NCBI GenBank assembly: GCA_018340375.1
Contig: JAFFJZ010000001.1
Location: 57,404,001-57,468,000 of the forward strand
Length of the DNA: 64,000 bases
Source of the DNA: Gonatopus flavifemur
Taxonomy: Eukaryota > Arthropoda > Insecta > Hymenoptera > Dryinidae
Reading direction: 5' to 3'
The first letter of the stretch is position 1. Each line of letters starts with the position of its first letter. The notes below the pieces were generated by a model. That model was not told where the DNA came from, ran no database searches, and was given only the letters and a program-made list of their open reading frames with translations. Positions 48,478 through 61,371 of this stretch are shown one piece after another. Position numbers and translations under genes: made by a program.

Positions 48478-49098
48478 TATTACAGTGTGCCACCGCCCTG
48501 GTGCAAAAATTTCGCTGGAAATCACTGAAATTTTCAGAGGATTTCAGAGGTGTTTATAGTTTCTCAGAGAGTCTCAATGATTTTCAGAAAAATTCAGAGT
48601 TTTTCAGAGATATTCAGGAATATTCAGAAGAATTTTCAGTGGAAAAAGGTGCCGGAGAAGTAAGAGTTTTTCATAATTTTTCAGGGATTATCAGAGTGTT
48701 TCATGATTTTTTAGAATTTGAAAAAATTTTCATAGGTCTCCAGAGTTTTTCAGTAAGATTCAGAGAAATTTCCACAAGGAGAGAAAATGGTTTGCTACTA
48801 TAGCGCCTACAAAGAAATTTGTTGTTCTTGTAAAAATATTCACTCCAGCAGCTAAGACGTTAGTTCTGTTAACAAATTTGTTTATGCTACGCATTAAACG
48901 TAGTTATTTCAATCATTGTTTGTCTTGCTATAGTAACAGACCTGCTTGTTATGCCAGCAATACTTTTTTCTCCGTGCAGAGGTTTTCACCAGGGTGAATC
49001 AGGGTGCCACATCCGTTCCTTCCAGAAAAATTACTGTGTAATTGCACAGAATCACACAGTAATTTTTCTCCAAGGAACTGATGTGGGACACTGTAATA
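48478..49098. mobile_element. element with ATATTACAGTGT ends
   Basis: ATTACAGTGTGCCAC at the left is mirrored by GTGGGACACTGTAAT at the right. Inside the right end a smaller hairpin (49012-49092) pairs GCCACATCCGTTCC with GGAACTGATGTGG and GAAAAATTACTGTGT with ACACAGTAATTTTTC. It hosts 48496-48994. Confidence 0.55.
48496..48994. mobile_element. CCCTGGTG-ended element with TTCAGAGA word array
   Basis: CCCTGGTGCAAAAATTTC at the left, TTTTCACCAGGG at the right. Between about 48520 and 48780 TTTCAGAG/ATTCAGAG words recur roughly every 10-15 nt. A related copy in opposite orientation lies at 62532-62856 with CAGGG/CCCTG ends. An open frame crosses the array but is only repeat. Confidence 0.6.
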
Positions 49099-49144
49099 TT
49101 TGACGAAATATTTCCTTCGTGGAGAAAACAACGTTGGAAACTAT

Positions 49145-49262
49145 GTTATTCTGAACCTTGATTATGACGTGGTTTTACCAAAAAAGCCTGCGTCAAAAAG
49201 ATTCAATTTTGACAAAAATTTTGATGATATTTTGACAACAAATAAAAAAACTACACTCCTGA
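49145..49262 (+). repeat. left arm of a 3.7 kb-spaced inverted repeat
   Basis: AACCTTGATTATGACGTGG and GATGATATTTTGACAAC match the reverse complement of 52725-52846 over about 115 nt. The two arms enclose the cluster of MITEs at 49.3-52.5 kb and may be the ends of one older element. Confidence 0.65.
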
Positions 49263-49344
49263 ATAGAAAAACAAATTCATTTCATTCGGAATTGAACATG
49301 GATGTTCGTTCATCCACGATCCGACTTCTTTGCCTCTCGCCTTA

Positions 49345-49596
49345 CACTGAGATAAAGGGTCTATTCAAATATTCGACAGCTAGAAAATTGAGTCACTGCT
49401 GATAAAAATTTAGCTGCGCCAGCTAAATTTTATTTGTCACAAGTAAATTTTTTATTCCCATTGAATGAACCATTTTATTCATATTTCAGACAGCTAGACT
49501 TTTACTTACCACAACCAGAGTCTAGCTAGAGTAAATAAAAATCTAGCTGCGATAACTAACATTTTGTTGTCCCAACTAGGTACCCTTCTCTCAGTA
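49345..49596. mobile_element. 252-bp TA-flanked MITE with TAGCTG words
   Basis: CACTGAGATAAAGGGTC and the inverse of TACTGAGAGAAGGGTACC, with TA at 49343-49344 and 49597-49598. Internal words: ATTTAGCTGCGCCAGCTAAAT, GACAGCTAGAC, GTCTAGCTAGA. A relative at 62047-62276 begins CATTGAGAGGAAGGCTCC. Confidence 0.65.
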
Positions 49597-49759
49597 TATG
49601 ATGCTGTAAGGATGTAGCCGACATTTGATATGTATAGGAACTTCACTCAATTGATAATCGTTCCTAAATGCAATAATTTATCTAATTTGAGAAAATCCAT
49701 TGGATTTCGTTAAATCCTATCAAAATTGAACAAAGCTTTGGGTAAATCTTATCTGACTA

Positions 49760-50707
49760 CACTGAGAAAAATCACATAGTTGCTGTAACTAAATGCTAGT
49801 CACAGGGGTAAAATAATTCATTCATATATCAGACCGTTGGACTTTGATTCAAATCAACGCATTTTTTTTAGTCATTTGGATTTCGTGGGAATGAGTCAAA
49901 TTTTCACTTCTCATAAATAAATATTTTGACGTTGTGACAACCAACTATTCCAAATATCTATTAGGAATCACTAAACAACCTTACTAAAAATGACTCGAGT
50001 AATTTTCTAGATTATTACAAGGTCTTGCTAAGCCTCGAAAGTCCCTCACAAGGGCATCGTAAGGTCTTACGAGGCCTGGAGAATAACTAGAGTAATTTCT
50101 GCTGAGGATCTTTTAGTCAGGAGAGATTCTTGACAATTTTTTGCATTTCCATTTGCTCCATATTTTAGCACAATTTCAGTGCATGAAAAAAGATTTTGTA
50201 CGAATATTCTTTAGACAAAACGATCACGAAACCGATAAACCGATGAAATTGAAAACTTTTGCTCTGGAGTAATCTATTCTTCCAAAAACAAAATCCAAAA
50301 TTCCGTCTCGACGTTGCACACGGTTACAGGCGTGTCGTTGAAAAGTGAGCATGGGTAGAAATGCCGGTGAAAAAATTGAGAATGATGAAATGATAGTTAG
50401 CGCATGCGTAATCAGATTCTATTTACTAAGGAACTCATTTGGATAATCATTTTAAGTTGCGTCGAATAAACATTTTTTCAATCAAACAATTTATTCAACG
50501 CACATAAATTGTTTTTTGTCACAAATAGATTACTTATGCTACTATTACCTGAACTTTTTTACCTAAAGTGAATAGACGTCGAATCATTGTTTTTGCTAAC
50601 GCAAACAAATTTTTATTTATATCAAATAAATATTTCTTCGAATCAAGTGAAAGATTATTATTAATTAAAGTATTCTTGCTCACGAAACTAAGCAATTTCC
50701 CTCAGTG
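49760..50707. mobile_element. TA-flanked element with CACTGAGAAAAAT ends
   Basis: CACTGAGAAAAATCAC at 49760 and the inverse of CACTGAGGGAAATTGC ending at 50707, with TA at 49758-49759 and 50708-50709. ATAAATTTTTATTTA-like and CAAATAGATTAC-like words lie in its right half. No frame. Confidence 0.65.
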
Positions 50708-50891
50708 TATTTGTCAATGAGATTTGGTCAGTTTCGTACATTTTTTGGACCACAATTTCAATAGATTCCGAATAAACCATTTGCATTCGGGTGATAAATT
50801 AACAGCAATTATTCGGAAAAATATTATTTCCCATTAATTCTTCGAATTTTCCTGGGAATGATTATCTCAGATGTCTTTTAGAAATGTCATA

Positions 50892-51150
50892 CATCCAGAA
50901 AAATGGTATACCTGGATTTATTTGATTCAACGAAAATTTCTTTGAATCAACTAAAATTTATTTGACTCAACTACAATGTCTATTTATATATGAACCTACT
51001 ACAGTTTCAGTTGGATCAAATAAACGATTTATTTCATCCGAATAAATTTTCATCTATTTCAAATAAAATTTACTTGAATCAAATAAAATTTTATTGGATA
51101 CAATTCAATCCCTAGTAGGTTCATATTCAAGTAAACCATTTCTCTGGGTG
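50892..51150. mobile_element. 259-bp TA-flanked MITE with TTTATTTGAATCAAAT words
   Basis: CATCCAGAAAAATGGTATAC and the inverse of CACCCAGAGAAATGGTTTAC, with TA at 50890-50891 and 51151-51152. Both arms consist of TTATTTGA(T/C)TCAAC repeats, and the centre contains TAGGTTCATAT / ATATGAACCTA copies. Confidence 0.8.
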
Positions 51151-51606
51151 TAATCACTTGAAGTTGACTTATTTTGGTGTTGAATTAGTGCATAGAGATA
51201 AAAAAATACTGTTTTATCGACGATCAAAGCTAGTCCATTCGTATATTTCATTGTACTATAATTTATGACATAACATTTCTTAATTATGACGTCCTCTCAT
51301 TAAATAGAGCGTGAACCTAAATTATTTAGAAGTCTATGAAAATATGAAAATCCCTATGGTTGGATGAATCAGACCAACAATTCATATTCAAGAGGTACAA
51401 AAAAAATGTAATATGTCCTGTAAACACATTTCCAGTAATAAAATTTTCTGCATCGTGTATAGGAGATTCGCCAATTGGTAAAATGTAATTATTCTAGGTT
51501 AATTACTTCCATTTATAAATGGTTTTCAATCAAGTAAAAAGTTCATATAAATTGTTGGAAAAATTCTCAAATTTAATGGAAAATTTCTTGTGAAATTTAA
51601 TATTCC

Positions 51607-52524
51607 CACACATAAAAAAAAAAATCAAGTGAGCTCAACTTAAAGCGTGTATTTGGACTGTATATAGTTACCACGAAGGAATTGTATTTGAACTAAACAT
51701 AATTTCGTTGAAGCAATCACACAAAATTACGCTGATGTCGTTCAGCCAACTACATCACACTGTTATAGTATCATCAACGTTCATTTTACTGAAACATCAA
51801 TGTCATTCACTAGAGTTATCGTTGTAGTTGAATCAATTCATTTCGTTAGTTCAAACAATTGTGGGAGAAATGTAATTGAACGCATTCTTAGTTGTAATAA
51901 AGAAATAATTATTTGAAAATCACCTGATCGGAGATGGTAGAATACAGGGTATGCAGTACATTAACAACTTTTGAAAGAGCAAAATGTGAAGTGCGCTGTA
52001 GAGAAACGGTTAGGACGTTAGTGTCTCAGATAGGTAGGTAAACTCAAGATACGTAGGTTCGATTCCCCTCAAATGAGATTTGATATATACACTTACCGGT
52101 ATCATCATGGTGAGATATCGAAGCATTTCAGAGATTGAACAGTAAACGAATGAAGATTAACTTTTTGATTTACACATTTGTTTTACATAAATATATTTAT
52201 GATTTGAAATGAAATAGTTTTGCATTAAACATCTTGTAACCTTGAACGGATTCTTCTATTGAGTTGATTGGAATAATTATTGAATCTAATGAAATACGGT
52301 ACAATTGATTGTAATGAGTATCATTTTTATGTTAAAAGAATGATGTATTTGATCAAATTACCATTTAGTTCTGTCAACTATATCTGTAGTTGATGTGAAT
52401 CAATCTTTACAAACATACGATGTAGTTGACGGAACTATTCCGTGAGATTCGCTGTATTTAGGCCCACGATGTAGTTGAAAGAACTAAACCGTCTTTGAGT
52501 TCACAATCTTTTTTTCTCAGTGTG
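51607..52524. repeat. array of GTTGAACTCAACT-like words, possible MITE
   Basis: TGAGCTCAACTTAAAG, CATAATTTCGTTGAAGCA, GTAGTTGAATCAATTC, TCTGTCAACTATATCTGTAGTTG, GATGTAGTTGACGGAAC and GTAGTTGAAAGAAC recur. The ends CACACATAAAAAAAAAAATC and the inverse of CACACTGAGAAAAAAAG suggest one element, but there is no TA duplication. A tRNA-like segment lies at about 51985-52070. Confidence 0.5.
51985..52070 (+). repeat. tRNA-like segment (SINE head or tRNA relic)
   Basis: GGTTCGATTCC (52056-52066) is an exact Pol III B box. TAGAGAAACGG about 60 nt upstream fits the A box TRGYNNANNGG at all but one position. I cannot fold a full cloverleaf (no matching acceptor stem), so a functional tRNA gene is not supported. 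Confidence 0.45.
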
Positions 52525-52724
52525 ACGTATTTACAGATGGTTGTAAAATTAAAGATCTTTGAGAAACTGTCACGTGGAATATAGGGAATCTACATCTCCT
52601 TTTAGTAAACCCTTCACACTCTAAGCAGCGAATTTACATTGTCGATAACGGGAGTCCAACATTCAGACTAGGTTATTTTTGTCCCTACACTCAAAGTGGT
52701 AAAATTCCAAAAACCTTTTTACAG

Positions 52725-52846
52725 TGTAATTTTTTTATTCGGTTGTCAAAATATCATCCAAATTTTTGCTCCAATCACGTGCTTTTGGCGTAGTCATTTT
52801 TGGTGAAACCACGTCATAATCAAAGTTAAAAATAACGTGATTTTCA
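52725..52846 (-). repeat. right arm of the 3.7 kb-spaced inverted repeat
   Basis: Reverse complement of 49145-49262 at roughly four of five positions. TTTTTACAGTG followed by TA at its left edge (52716-52728) is another MITE-type terminus. Confidence 0.6.
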
Positions 52847-52875
52847 ATGTTCTTTTTTCTTTTCCAAGGTGGGTT

Positions 52876-53964
52876 CAATTTACCATGTTATACAACGTTG
52901 TGTTCATCCAGGAAGCAGATAAGGCACGTCTGCATAAGACGTCTGTTGCGCAAGACGTCCGTTCGATATTTAAAAGACGTCTCATGCAACATTTTTCATC
53001 AAGTTTAAGACATTGTGTTCGTTTCAAGCGGTGCGGGTTTTATTGTTGTCATTTTTATAACCTTGTCTAATGTCTTGGAGATAAATTGAATTTTGTTGAA
53101 TAATCAATTGGGCGAATTTTTCGTTAATTCTCGATTGAAATTTCTCATCCCTGTATATACAACAATCCTTTTTTCTTAATTCTATCTCGTAAATCTATTT
53201 CACTTACAATATTTTTCTACAACATCGCATTTCAAATTCTCCGATTCTTTTTATATTTGTTATTTCCACCGTCTGTATTTTTACGATGGTTTGTCTCTTA
53301 TGTACATTTTCAAGAGATTCTTTTTCACTTCAAGAATTACATTCCTAGCACAAAAGTCGTTTTTTTCAATTTAACGCTCTTTTCGTTTGTGTTATGTCAT
53401 TCTTTATACCTTTTGTATTATTCCCATCCTCAGTATTTGACATTTTATGTATTTCAATTTCTACATTTATTCCCATACCTCTTCACTCAATGAGATAGTC
53501 TTTTTATCACATTGTCACATCACACTATTCCCTGGAATTCTTGTTTCACTTTTTCTTATCAAATGTTCATGTTTCGAAATCCCAAACTTCTCGTCATTGT
53601 ATTTTTTTCTCGTTATCTCAAGTCGTCATTTTCTAGAAAATCTGATACATTATATCAACGTGTTTTTCGAGTGCAGGAATTTACAAAATTTTATATAATT
53701 TATATTCCATTCAGCAAGTTTTATATGAATTTTGAGAATTTTTCCACATGATGTTTATATACTTATATCGAATTTTATACAGCATGAGTCTGTTAATTTG
53801 ATAAAATACGTATTATGGGTTGGTTGAAAAACGTTTCAGCATGGGAGCAGAAATGTCGAGTTTCAATGGATGCGTTGCTGAGAAATTATTATTCTTTTGA
53901 AGACTCATTTCTGTGGCCAATGAATTACAAATGACTGTCAAATAATTCACGAGAACTTCGGGTA
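52876..53964. other. pyrimidine-rich sequence, no gene
   Basis: T/C-rich on the plus strand from about 53150 to 53700. This yields several overlapping hydrophobic frames of about 80 codons that reflect composition, not genes. Confidence 0.5.
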
Positions 53965-53966
53965 TA

Positions 53967-54158
53967 CACTGAGAGAAAAGAAAACAGAAGATTCACAATC
54001 TTTAACGACAGATTGATAACATCGCGGATCATAGAAGTGCCACATTATTTCGATAATTTATTGTATTGAACTAAAGTGGAGCGATTGTCTTCTACGATCC
54101 GCGATGTCTTCAATCTGTTAAGAAAGATAGTGATTTTCACGCTTTTTTTCTCTTAGTG
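53967..54158. mobile_element. 192-bp TA-flanked hairpin MITE
   Basis: CACTGAGAGAAAAGAAAAC and the inverse of CACTAAGAGAAAAAAAGC, with TA at 53965-53966 and 54159-54160. Arms match through ACAGATTGA and ACATCGCGGATC / GATCCGCGATGT. Well preserved. Confidence 0.85.
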
Positions 54159-54160
54159 TA

Positions 54161-57100
54161 CCGTACTGGACAGAAAAATATGTTCAAATCATGATAATTT
54201 CGGTACACGTACTGGAAATTGAAGTTAAAAACATGAAATTTTATGTATAATTCGTGATTCGTCACTATTTTTCTCGAATCTTTGAAAGTTTCTCGTCTCG
54301 AATGGGCCTCCGATGTCTTCCGTTTGAAGGTTCTGAACTGATAATTCTTGAACTCAAAATTCTAATCCATTTTTCAAAATGCAGTTCCACAGACGTTGAT
54401 GTGATACACCGAATCCGATGATACGATTCTCGAGAAGACGAGAGATCGAAGTAAATGAAGAAAACCGCACAGCGCGATACAATTAATCAAAACGTTTCGC
54501 ATTCGAGATCTTCGAGTCAAACGATCAAGGATATTCGTACACACACGTATACATCTCATAATTCTTATTCTATCCTACAAAAGGGAATTCACAAACAGAT
54601 TCTGGTCATATTTATTCGCATCCCTTCAATACGTCCATAAAATATCGTCGTAAAACTTTTATCTCCTCTTTTCACCTCTCAATAGGAAACGAAATCTTTG
54701 TATCGTTCGACAGCCGCTTGCTCACTTTCTACGATGCAATTTCTCGTCAGAAAGAAGTCACGTTTTCACAAGACGTTCAATAACACCACGTTGAGCCTTA
54801 TCCATACTCTATACCTTTCGATCCAGAGTATCCAAGGGTGAAACTCTATAGGGTAGAAAGGTACAGAAGCAACCACCCTCATACTATAACGCTTACCACA
54901 AACACAGTCAATATATATATATATATATGTATACACATGAGAAGAACTCGTAGTACTGGCCGCCACGAATCACAATAGGCACTGATTATTCTGAAGGGAG
55001 AGGGGAGGAGAAGACGAGTACGTGTACTAGAGGAGGACGAAAAGGAGGGAGAAGAAGGAGACGAAGAGAAAAGTTAGCACCCGGGTTTCGATGTATCAAG
55101 CCGAAAGTTTCGTATCCCTGAAGGCTTCGCCGGCCAAGTTCCGTGGAACGTGACCTCGCTACGGTACATATCCACTTGGTCCACCCAAAACCACATTTCT
55201 CCAACTATCGCTCCCACCTATAGGAACACCTTATACACTGGGGTTCAACATCTTCGCCTCGGAGTGATTACCCTCCAACTAAGCGTAGGAGATGTGTTTT
55301 GCGTGTTCCCACGATGGACGATAAAACGTATATCATCGGATATCTATCGAGCATCGTCCAAAGATCTTCTATTCCAATTCTTCAATCGTAAATATTCTCA
55401 AATAAGTGGTATTCGAAGGAAGAGAGAAAATAGGAATCCTAGGTGAAAATATTCGTTTCAACGTGAGAAATATAACACCTGATGCGAATAGAACAAGAAT
55501 GAGAAAAGAAAATATCGAGTATCAAATAACTGCATACTGGATGAGCTCGTATCAAGCTGAATTAAATTCCGATGAGACACTTGAGAAGGCGTCTCCGACT
55601 TGCCAGCACGGGAAGCAGGGTTGTGAATAAGGTGGTTCAGTGGTATAAAAGAGTCAAGATCGGAGCAAAGAAACAGGATAAAGGGAAGAGAAGAAAGGAA
55701 GAATGTCGTTGAATGAAGAGAGCAATATTCACCGTCAAAATAAATGGAAATTGTTTGAGAATGAGTCACGGTGTCATGAATATCGATGCCTCATGTTCTC
55801 GTGAGATGTGGAGATGTCAAATGAACACAAAATTTATCGATAGGGCGTTCGACGATGACGACTGAAGTTGGATGAAATTTGCAGAAACAGTGAAATTCGT
55901 GAGTTGGATTTCAACGATTAATGCTCTGCCTCGGAAGACATTGTAATTCTCTTCCATTATATCGCTATGGAAAAAGTGAAAAATATTATTCTGCGAGTTT
56001 TACCACCTCGGGCCATGGTACAACTAGGTTGACTTGGGTTGAAATCTGACCCCGGGAATTAGAATAACCCTCTCGGTGAACGTTGGATGAAAAAGAGGAC
56101 ACGTTCTCGGCAAAAAGAAACATTCAAATTCAGTAATTCAGAGTTCTCTCTCGGAACGTATTTATCTTACGGTGTATGCGTTGCTTGGAATATTTTTTCC
56201 CCAAGATCCAGAATCTTTTCATCAAGTGCGTATTTGATGTATAAAATAATTCAAGACACAACAAAAGCATATATATTAGTATCATTTTTATAATGTTGAT
56301 TCAATACCTGAATCGAGAATCAATACAAATGAAAATCATTGAACAACAAAGTTTCGAGTTCTCGTTGGAGAATCAGAAGAGACACTTTCTTCTCACGTAA
56401 TGAAAGGTGTATACAGGAGACTCAAGTGTTCTTCGAGAGGAGAAAGAATTCTTAACAAGATAGAGACCGTATCGAATTGACCGGGAGCTGTTTGCGGGAC
56501 CTTTAAACCAAAGCCAGTAAATATATGTTCTTGATCCTTTTTTCTTCCGTCCAACGTCCCTGTTCGTGTCTTCTGGACGAATCACAGGATAGAAGTGGAA
56601 GAGGGAAAAAGAAAGACGCTAGTAGTTCTTTAGTTTCGGAATATCCGGATTGGTCGGATAGTGCTTCGGATTAAGAGAATCCGACTTTACCACGCGAGCC
56701 ACGAGAATACTTCTTAGCCCTTTTTCTTCCACCCTGTACAGAGTAGTCTCTTTCGCTTTTCTCTCAGGAAGGAAGCCGTTTAAAGGTCTTACCTCTTCGC
56801 CAGGCCAGAGCTATATTTTTCTTACAGTTCGCTGCTCTATGCAGTCTCTCCTCTAGTCTCTTGGATTCTCACACATGAAAGAAGGTAACATAGGATATAC
56901 TCGAGGAAATTTTCAGACGATTCAACCGTTGTGCCGTTTTCAAGCTCCAAAGCGGTCGTGGTCCTGTCAGGCCGGGTAACGAATGTCCTCGATAAACGTA
57001 ACTGCGCGAAGTGTATAATCCTGTGCCATTCTCTTACGCCATCAACGAAGTAGTTCATTCGACCGTCCTGTTGGATGTATTAACACATGTGTTTCCATTA

Positions 57101-60100
57101 ATCTATCCGATACTTGATCTCAAACCACAAATATGCGACGATCAAGGTTAAGAATTCAAATCCATACTCAGATATGTTGAATGGATTTATCGATTGTGAA
57201 TTATAGAATTATTTCTCTTCTATGAAATAACTCCTTCAAAAATCTCACAATTTATCGTAGAAATTCAACGAGAGATGGGACTTTTGGGAAACTGTACACG
57301 TTACGACATAGTGGGAGCCCCTCGTCGATAAATAATGGAATTTTTTGCCGGATACTTTTTCTCAAGTACAAGAACTTACGACTGTTCATCGTTTAAAGCG
57401 ACTATCGTTTTTAGAGTTTCGAATATATATTTGGAAAGAAAAGATCGACTTGAACGCAAAAGAATACGATTTTTATTTGCACGCATTTGATTTACAAATA
57501 AAAACCGAGCAACCTTTGAGAGTGTTAAAGATGTTTACAAGCCAATTGAATCATGTAAATCGAATAACCTTTACATTTCGTGCAAAGCATCTACCCGTTT
57601 CTGAACACGCGAGGGTCTGGATACATTGTAAAGAATGGATGTATTGTAATTTCCCATAAAATATTTTACGATCACAAAATGCGAGGAACGCCTTGTTTGA
57701 ACCACCTTCGTACATACGTGAACAGTCAAACAATCGTATTACCAATGATTTTGTGTACATAACTCGCAGGTGTCCGTAGACGCGTTGATAGGATTTTTAT
57801 GTATTCATTGAAAATATAAACAAAGCAATATTTCTGTGTAATCTCATAAAAATATAACATTCGCAGAATTTTGAAAGAGGATGCGAGGAAGACTGCAGTT
57901 GAACGTGGTTGCGAGAGACGGAGAAATCGTTTTGGATTCTCGAGTTCTTATTCAGTTTCTATACGTGGTCGTAGAATGATTTATGAAAATAGCGAGAATT
58001 TCATACAAAAATTGGAAGAAACTTTGGAATAAAAAACAATCTCGTCAAATTTGTAATATAATTCTTGAGAATCAAATATTGCAAGAATCTTTAAAACTTT
58101 AATAACTGACGTAACAAAGGTCAAAAATCTAGTTGTTCGTATCGATATTATCGAGATCTCAATGCATGATTTTGATATTGTTAGTTATGGCACTCCTTAT
58201 ACAAGATTAGGTTATATTGTTAGGATAACATCATCAAACTCCTGTTTTGAGAGGTAGAAGGTACTGCTGTTGGTGATAAAAGCAAACGATCCGTGTACAA
58301 AGTACACAGCAGGTGGATCGTATGGAGGATTATACTAATAAATTCAACATTATTTGATTCTCAAACGTTCTTTTGAACGCCAAACCAATGAATTTGATCA
58401 TTATTTCGAGATTAAAGGAATAAGTTTTTTGTTTTCAATTGAATTTATTTCCATAAAAGTATCTCGTACGAATAGTAATTTCATTCAACCAATAGATTTC
58501 AACGAGTTTGTTGCTCGATATCTTTTTGTACGAGTATTTTCTGAATGAAACAGGAAACGATCGGGGCTATGCGTCAAAATTTGAAAGTAGCGTAATGTTC
58601 TTATGTGGAAAACATCTGTTCTCGAGTTGAAACGCTTTCAAGGGTTCAACATACGATGTATCAGATATTTTCGAGAACGTTGTTCTGACATTTTCTCATT
58701 TTCTATCGTTTGAATTAATTTCAAGCTTTCGTCAAACGTGACATAACATTACGTGTATACGTACATTATTATTAAAACGAGTAAATTCATCTGGATGGAA
58801 GATATCAAATTCTCATTTTTGTTCCGTGATCGCGAGATCGCTGACATCGCTCATAGCCGAATATAAGCGGTTTGGTTTAATATACTTATACTTGAATGCA
58901 CAAAGGGGGATGTTGAATAACTTGAATCTCCTCTTTTGGAGGTTGTGTTTAGTCTGTAAGGATATGAGTATGAATCATAAATGAAATTTTGTGATTAAAT
59001 GTTTGTGAATTTTCGTTATCAGAGATTTGAGAAGGAAATTATAATGAAATATACTTTCAAATTCAAGAATATGACAAAAGAATGAGAGGCAGAATGCAAA
59101 TCTTGAACGATGCGGTTCATCAAATTTCATCGCAGTCATGAAATGTGAGAGAACTCAAGTGTGTTACGAATTTAATCATATTTCATGAAATTTAGTATTC
59201 TGAATTTAACGCTGTCGAGTTTAAAATGATACAAATTTTTTATCATTCGAGCAAATGCTTTATCGTTACATGGAGCAAGTCAATTTTAGATTAGAGGATT
59301 CAGGTGGATTTAAATTACAAATTCTAATAGTTCATAGCATGAAGCAGGAACGCGTCATTTTGACTATACCTTGTCATATCGATCACATGAGAATAAAATT
59401 CTCTGTCATTCTCTCATAAATTGTAACTTTTCTCTATTCGTAGCGTTAAATTCACAATTCGATATCTCAAAATGCTCCTCTTTGCCATATTTTGAAGGTT
59501 CTGACTAACATAAATCATTGATTACTTCATCGAATTGTGATTCGAGGAGAATAAAAAATGCGTGTAAGAGGAATCCATTGGTCATCAAATAAATTCTGAT
59601 TTGATACACAAATGACTACGTTTATAGATTCGCTTGAATTTCTCTTTTTATCTGAATTTTCTGATAATTTTATTCCACTGTAATAGATTTTCCAATTGTA
59701 TTCATACCGCAACATCAAATAGAATCGAATGGTTGGTTGTTTACCTCTAAATACGAATAGCACCAGATTATAACTACTCGTTGGGACAACCATAATGATC
59801 TCGTTATACATTCTGTGCGTAAATACGCATTGAAACAGATTCATGCGAGTGTCGGATATTCTGACGCGGAGCATTGATTTATCCGGGGATCGATAAACGG
59901 GGTGTCCAGAAGAGTATAAGAATTAAATTATGAAATCTCTGAATCAAACATTCGTCCATCGTACGTTGAAAGATAGATAATTCCAAGTATTGATCTGAGT
60001 ATCTGCAGTCCAAAACTGCATTCTTTAATATACCTGCAGAATGAATCAATAGTCTGAGAAATTGAAAGAATTGAAAAGAACAATCAATCGAATACAACTG

Positions 60101-60574
60101 GTAATGAAAAAACATTGTAAGTTGCTATTCTTTAGTATACAATTGTTCAAAATGAATTGGAATTGAACCTTATATTGAAAATGAAATTTTTTTTCAATTG
60201 GTGTGTAACCTTTCCGATAATCGCGTTATAAAATCTAAGACAAGGAAAAGGGTGTAAATTAAATCCCACGGTATTTTGATTGCAAGTACTGATCATATTA
60301 GATTTTTCTCGTTATCCTGAAATATTCCAGATATTCGTACTGAAACGTAAAACGTACGTTACACAACATTCTACATATTCTCATGAAATTTTCAATCCCT
60401 ATCAATGAGGAACAAATAAATGTAATAAATGATGCACAACACTTCATTTTCATACATTTTCAAATAATAAGACTTACCTAACACTTCTGGTTGCGAAACT
60501 CTGTCTCACGAGGGGTGGTTCTTGGAAGGGAGGTTCGAAGAAAACGAATCAAGTGTCAGAAATCAAATTTATTG
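54161..60574. other. 6.4 kb without recognised gene
   Basis: Unique-looking sequence. The part from about 54.7 to 57.1 kb is less AT-rich and could include a promoter or untranslated exon of a gene lying outside, but no frame, splice context or family match supports it. A TA run sits at 54910-54930. Confidence 0.4.
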
Positions 60575-61048
60575 CAGGGTTGTAAATTAGGTAATTGACG
60601 AGAACAATTAACAATCAAAACTCAATTATTCATTAAGATTGGTTTCAGTTGATAATTCAATTTAATTCTCAATGGAAATCCTCCCTAATCAACAATCAAA
60701 ATCTAATTATCAATTGGAATTTTTTGAATTGATAATTAAAATTAAATTTTGAATTCAAATGTTTCTCGATTTACAATTAAATTAACTTTTTTAATTGGAA
60801 TTCTTTTCAATTAACAAATAAATTTGGTTGATTCAAAATGAAGCGATAATTGACTGATTTTTCTGATGGTTTTTTGTTTTTTCTCAATTAATTAATGCAG
60901 AAGAACAATTTGTTGATGAATTGAAGAGAATTTCAATTGAGACTTACATTTAATTGTGAATTGGGATATATTACAATTAGGAATCAAATTTTCATTTTCA
61001 ATTGAACGTCAATTTAATTGAGTTCTTACTGAATTAATTTCCAACCCT
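60575..61048. mobile_element. CAGGGTTG-ended element with CAATTAATTG words
   Basis: CAGGGTTGTAAATTAGG at 60575 and the inverse of AGGGTTGGAAATTAATTC ending at 61048. The interior is almost wholly TCAATTAA, AATTGATAATT and ATTAACAATTAA words. The termini recall hAT elements (CAGGG), but the 8-bp flanks do not match, so superfamily is unsettled. Confidence 0.55.
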
Positions 61049-61371
61049 CATGTTGCTGGGTATCTTTCGATGGAAGGGGAAATTTTTTCGTTTTGTGAGT
61101 TACGATAGCGATTTTCTAAAGTGTGAAGAATGATTTGAATTTTCCTATACGCAACAACCGGAGAATTCCGACCATGCGATAGGAAATCAATTTCCGATGA
61201 ATGTATATAAAATTTCCCATAAATTTAACTGAAAATTCCAAAATTCATGGGATTTTTACTATCATTTTCCAGTAAATTTCCGGTAAAATGCGGAAAATTT
61301 CTAACGCATGTATATGTTAATTACTTCCAAACATTTATGTGAAGTTTTCCATAGAAATCATTCACAGCGTA

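Noticed and set aside
48423..48803. 126-codon frame rich in FS, EN and SE residues
   Set aside because: It is the translation of a TTCAGAGA word array inside a MITE-like element.
51985..52070. Functional tRNA gene
   Set aside because: The B box is perfect, but no acceptor stem or complete cloverleaf can be formed.
53257..53751. Several overlapping hydrophobic frames suggesting membrane proteins
   Set aside because: The plus strand is pyrimidine-rich here, which gives Phe/Leu/Ser-rich translations by composition alone.
57345..57659. 104-codon plus-strand frame
   Set aside because: Looked protein-like at first reading, but no family, repeat or exon context could be identified.
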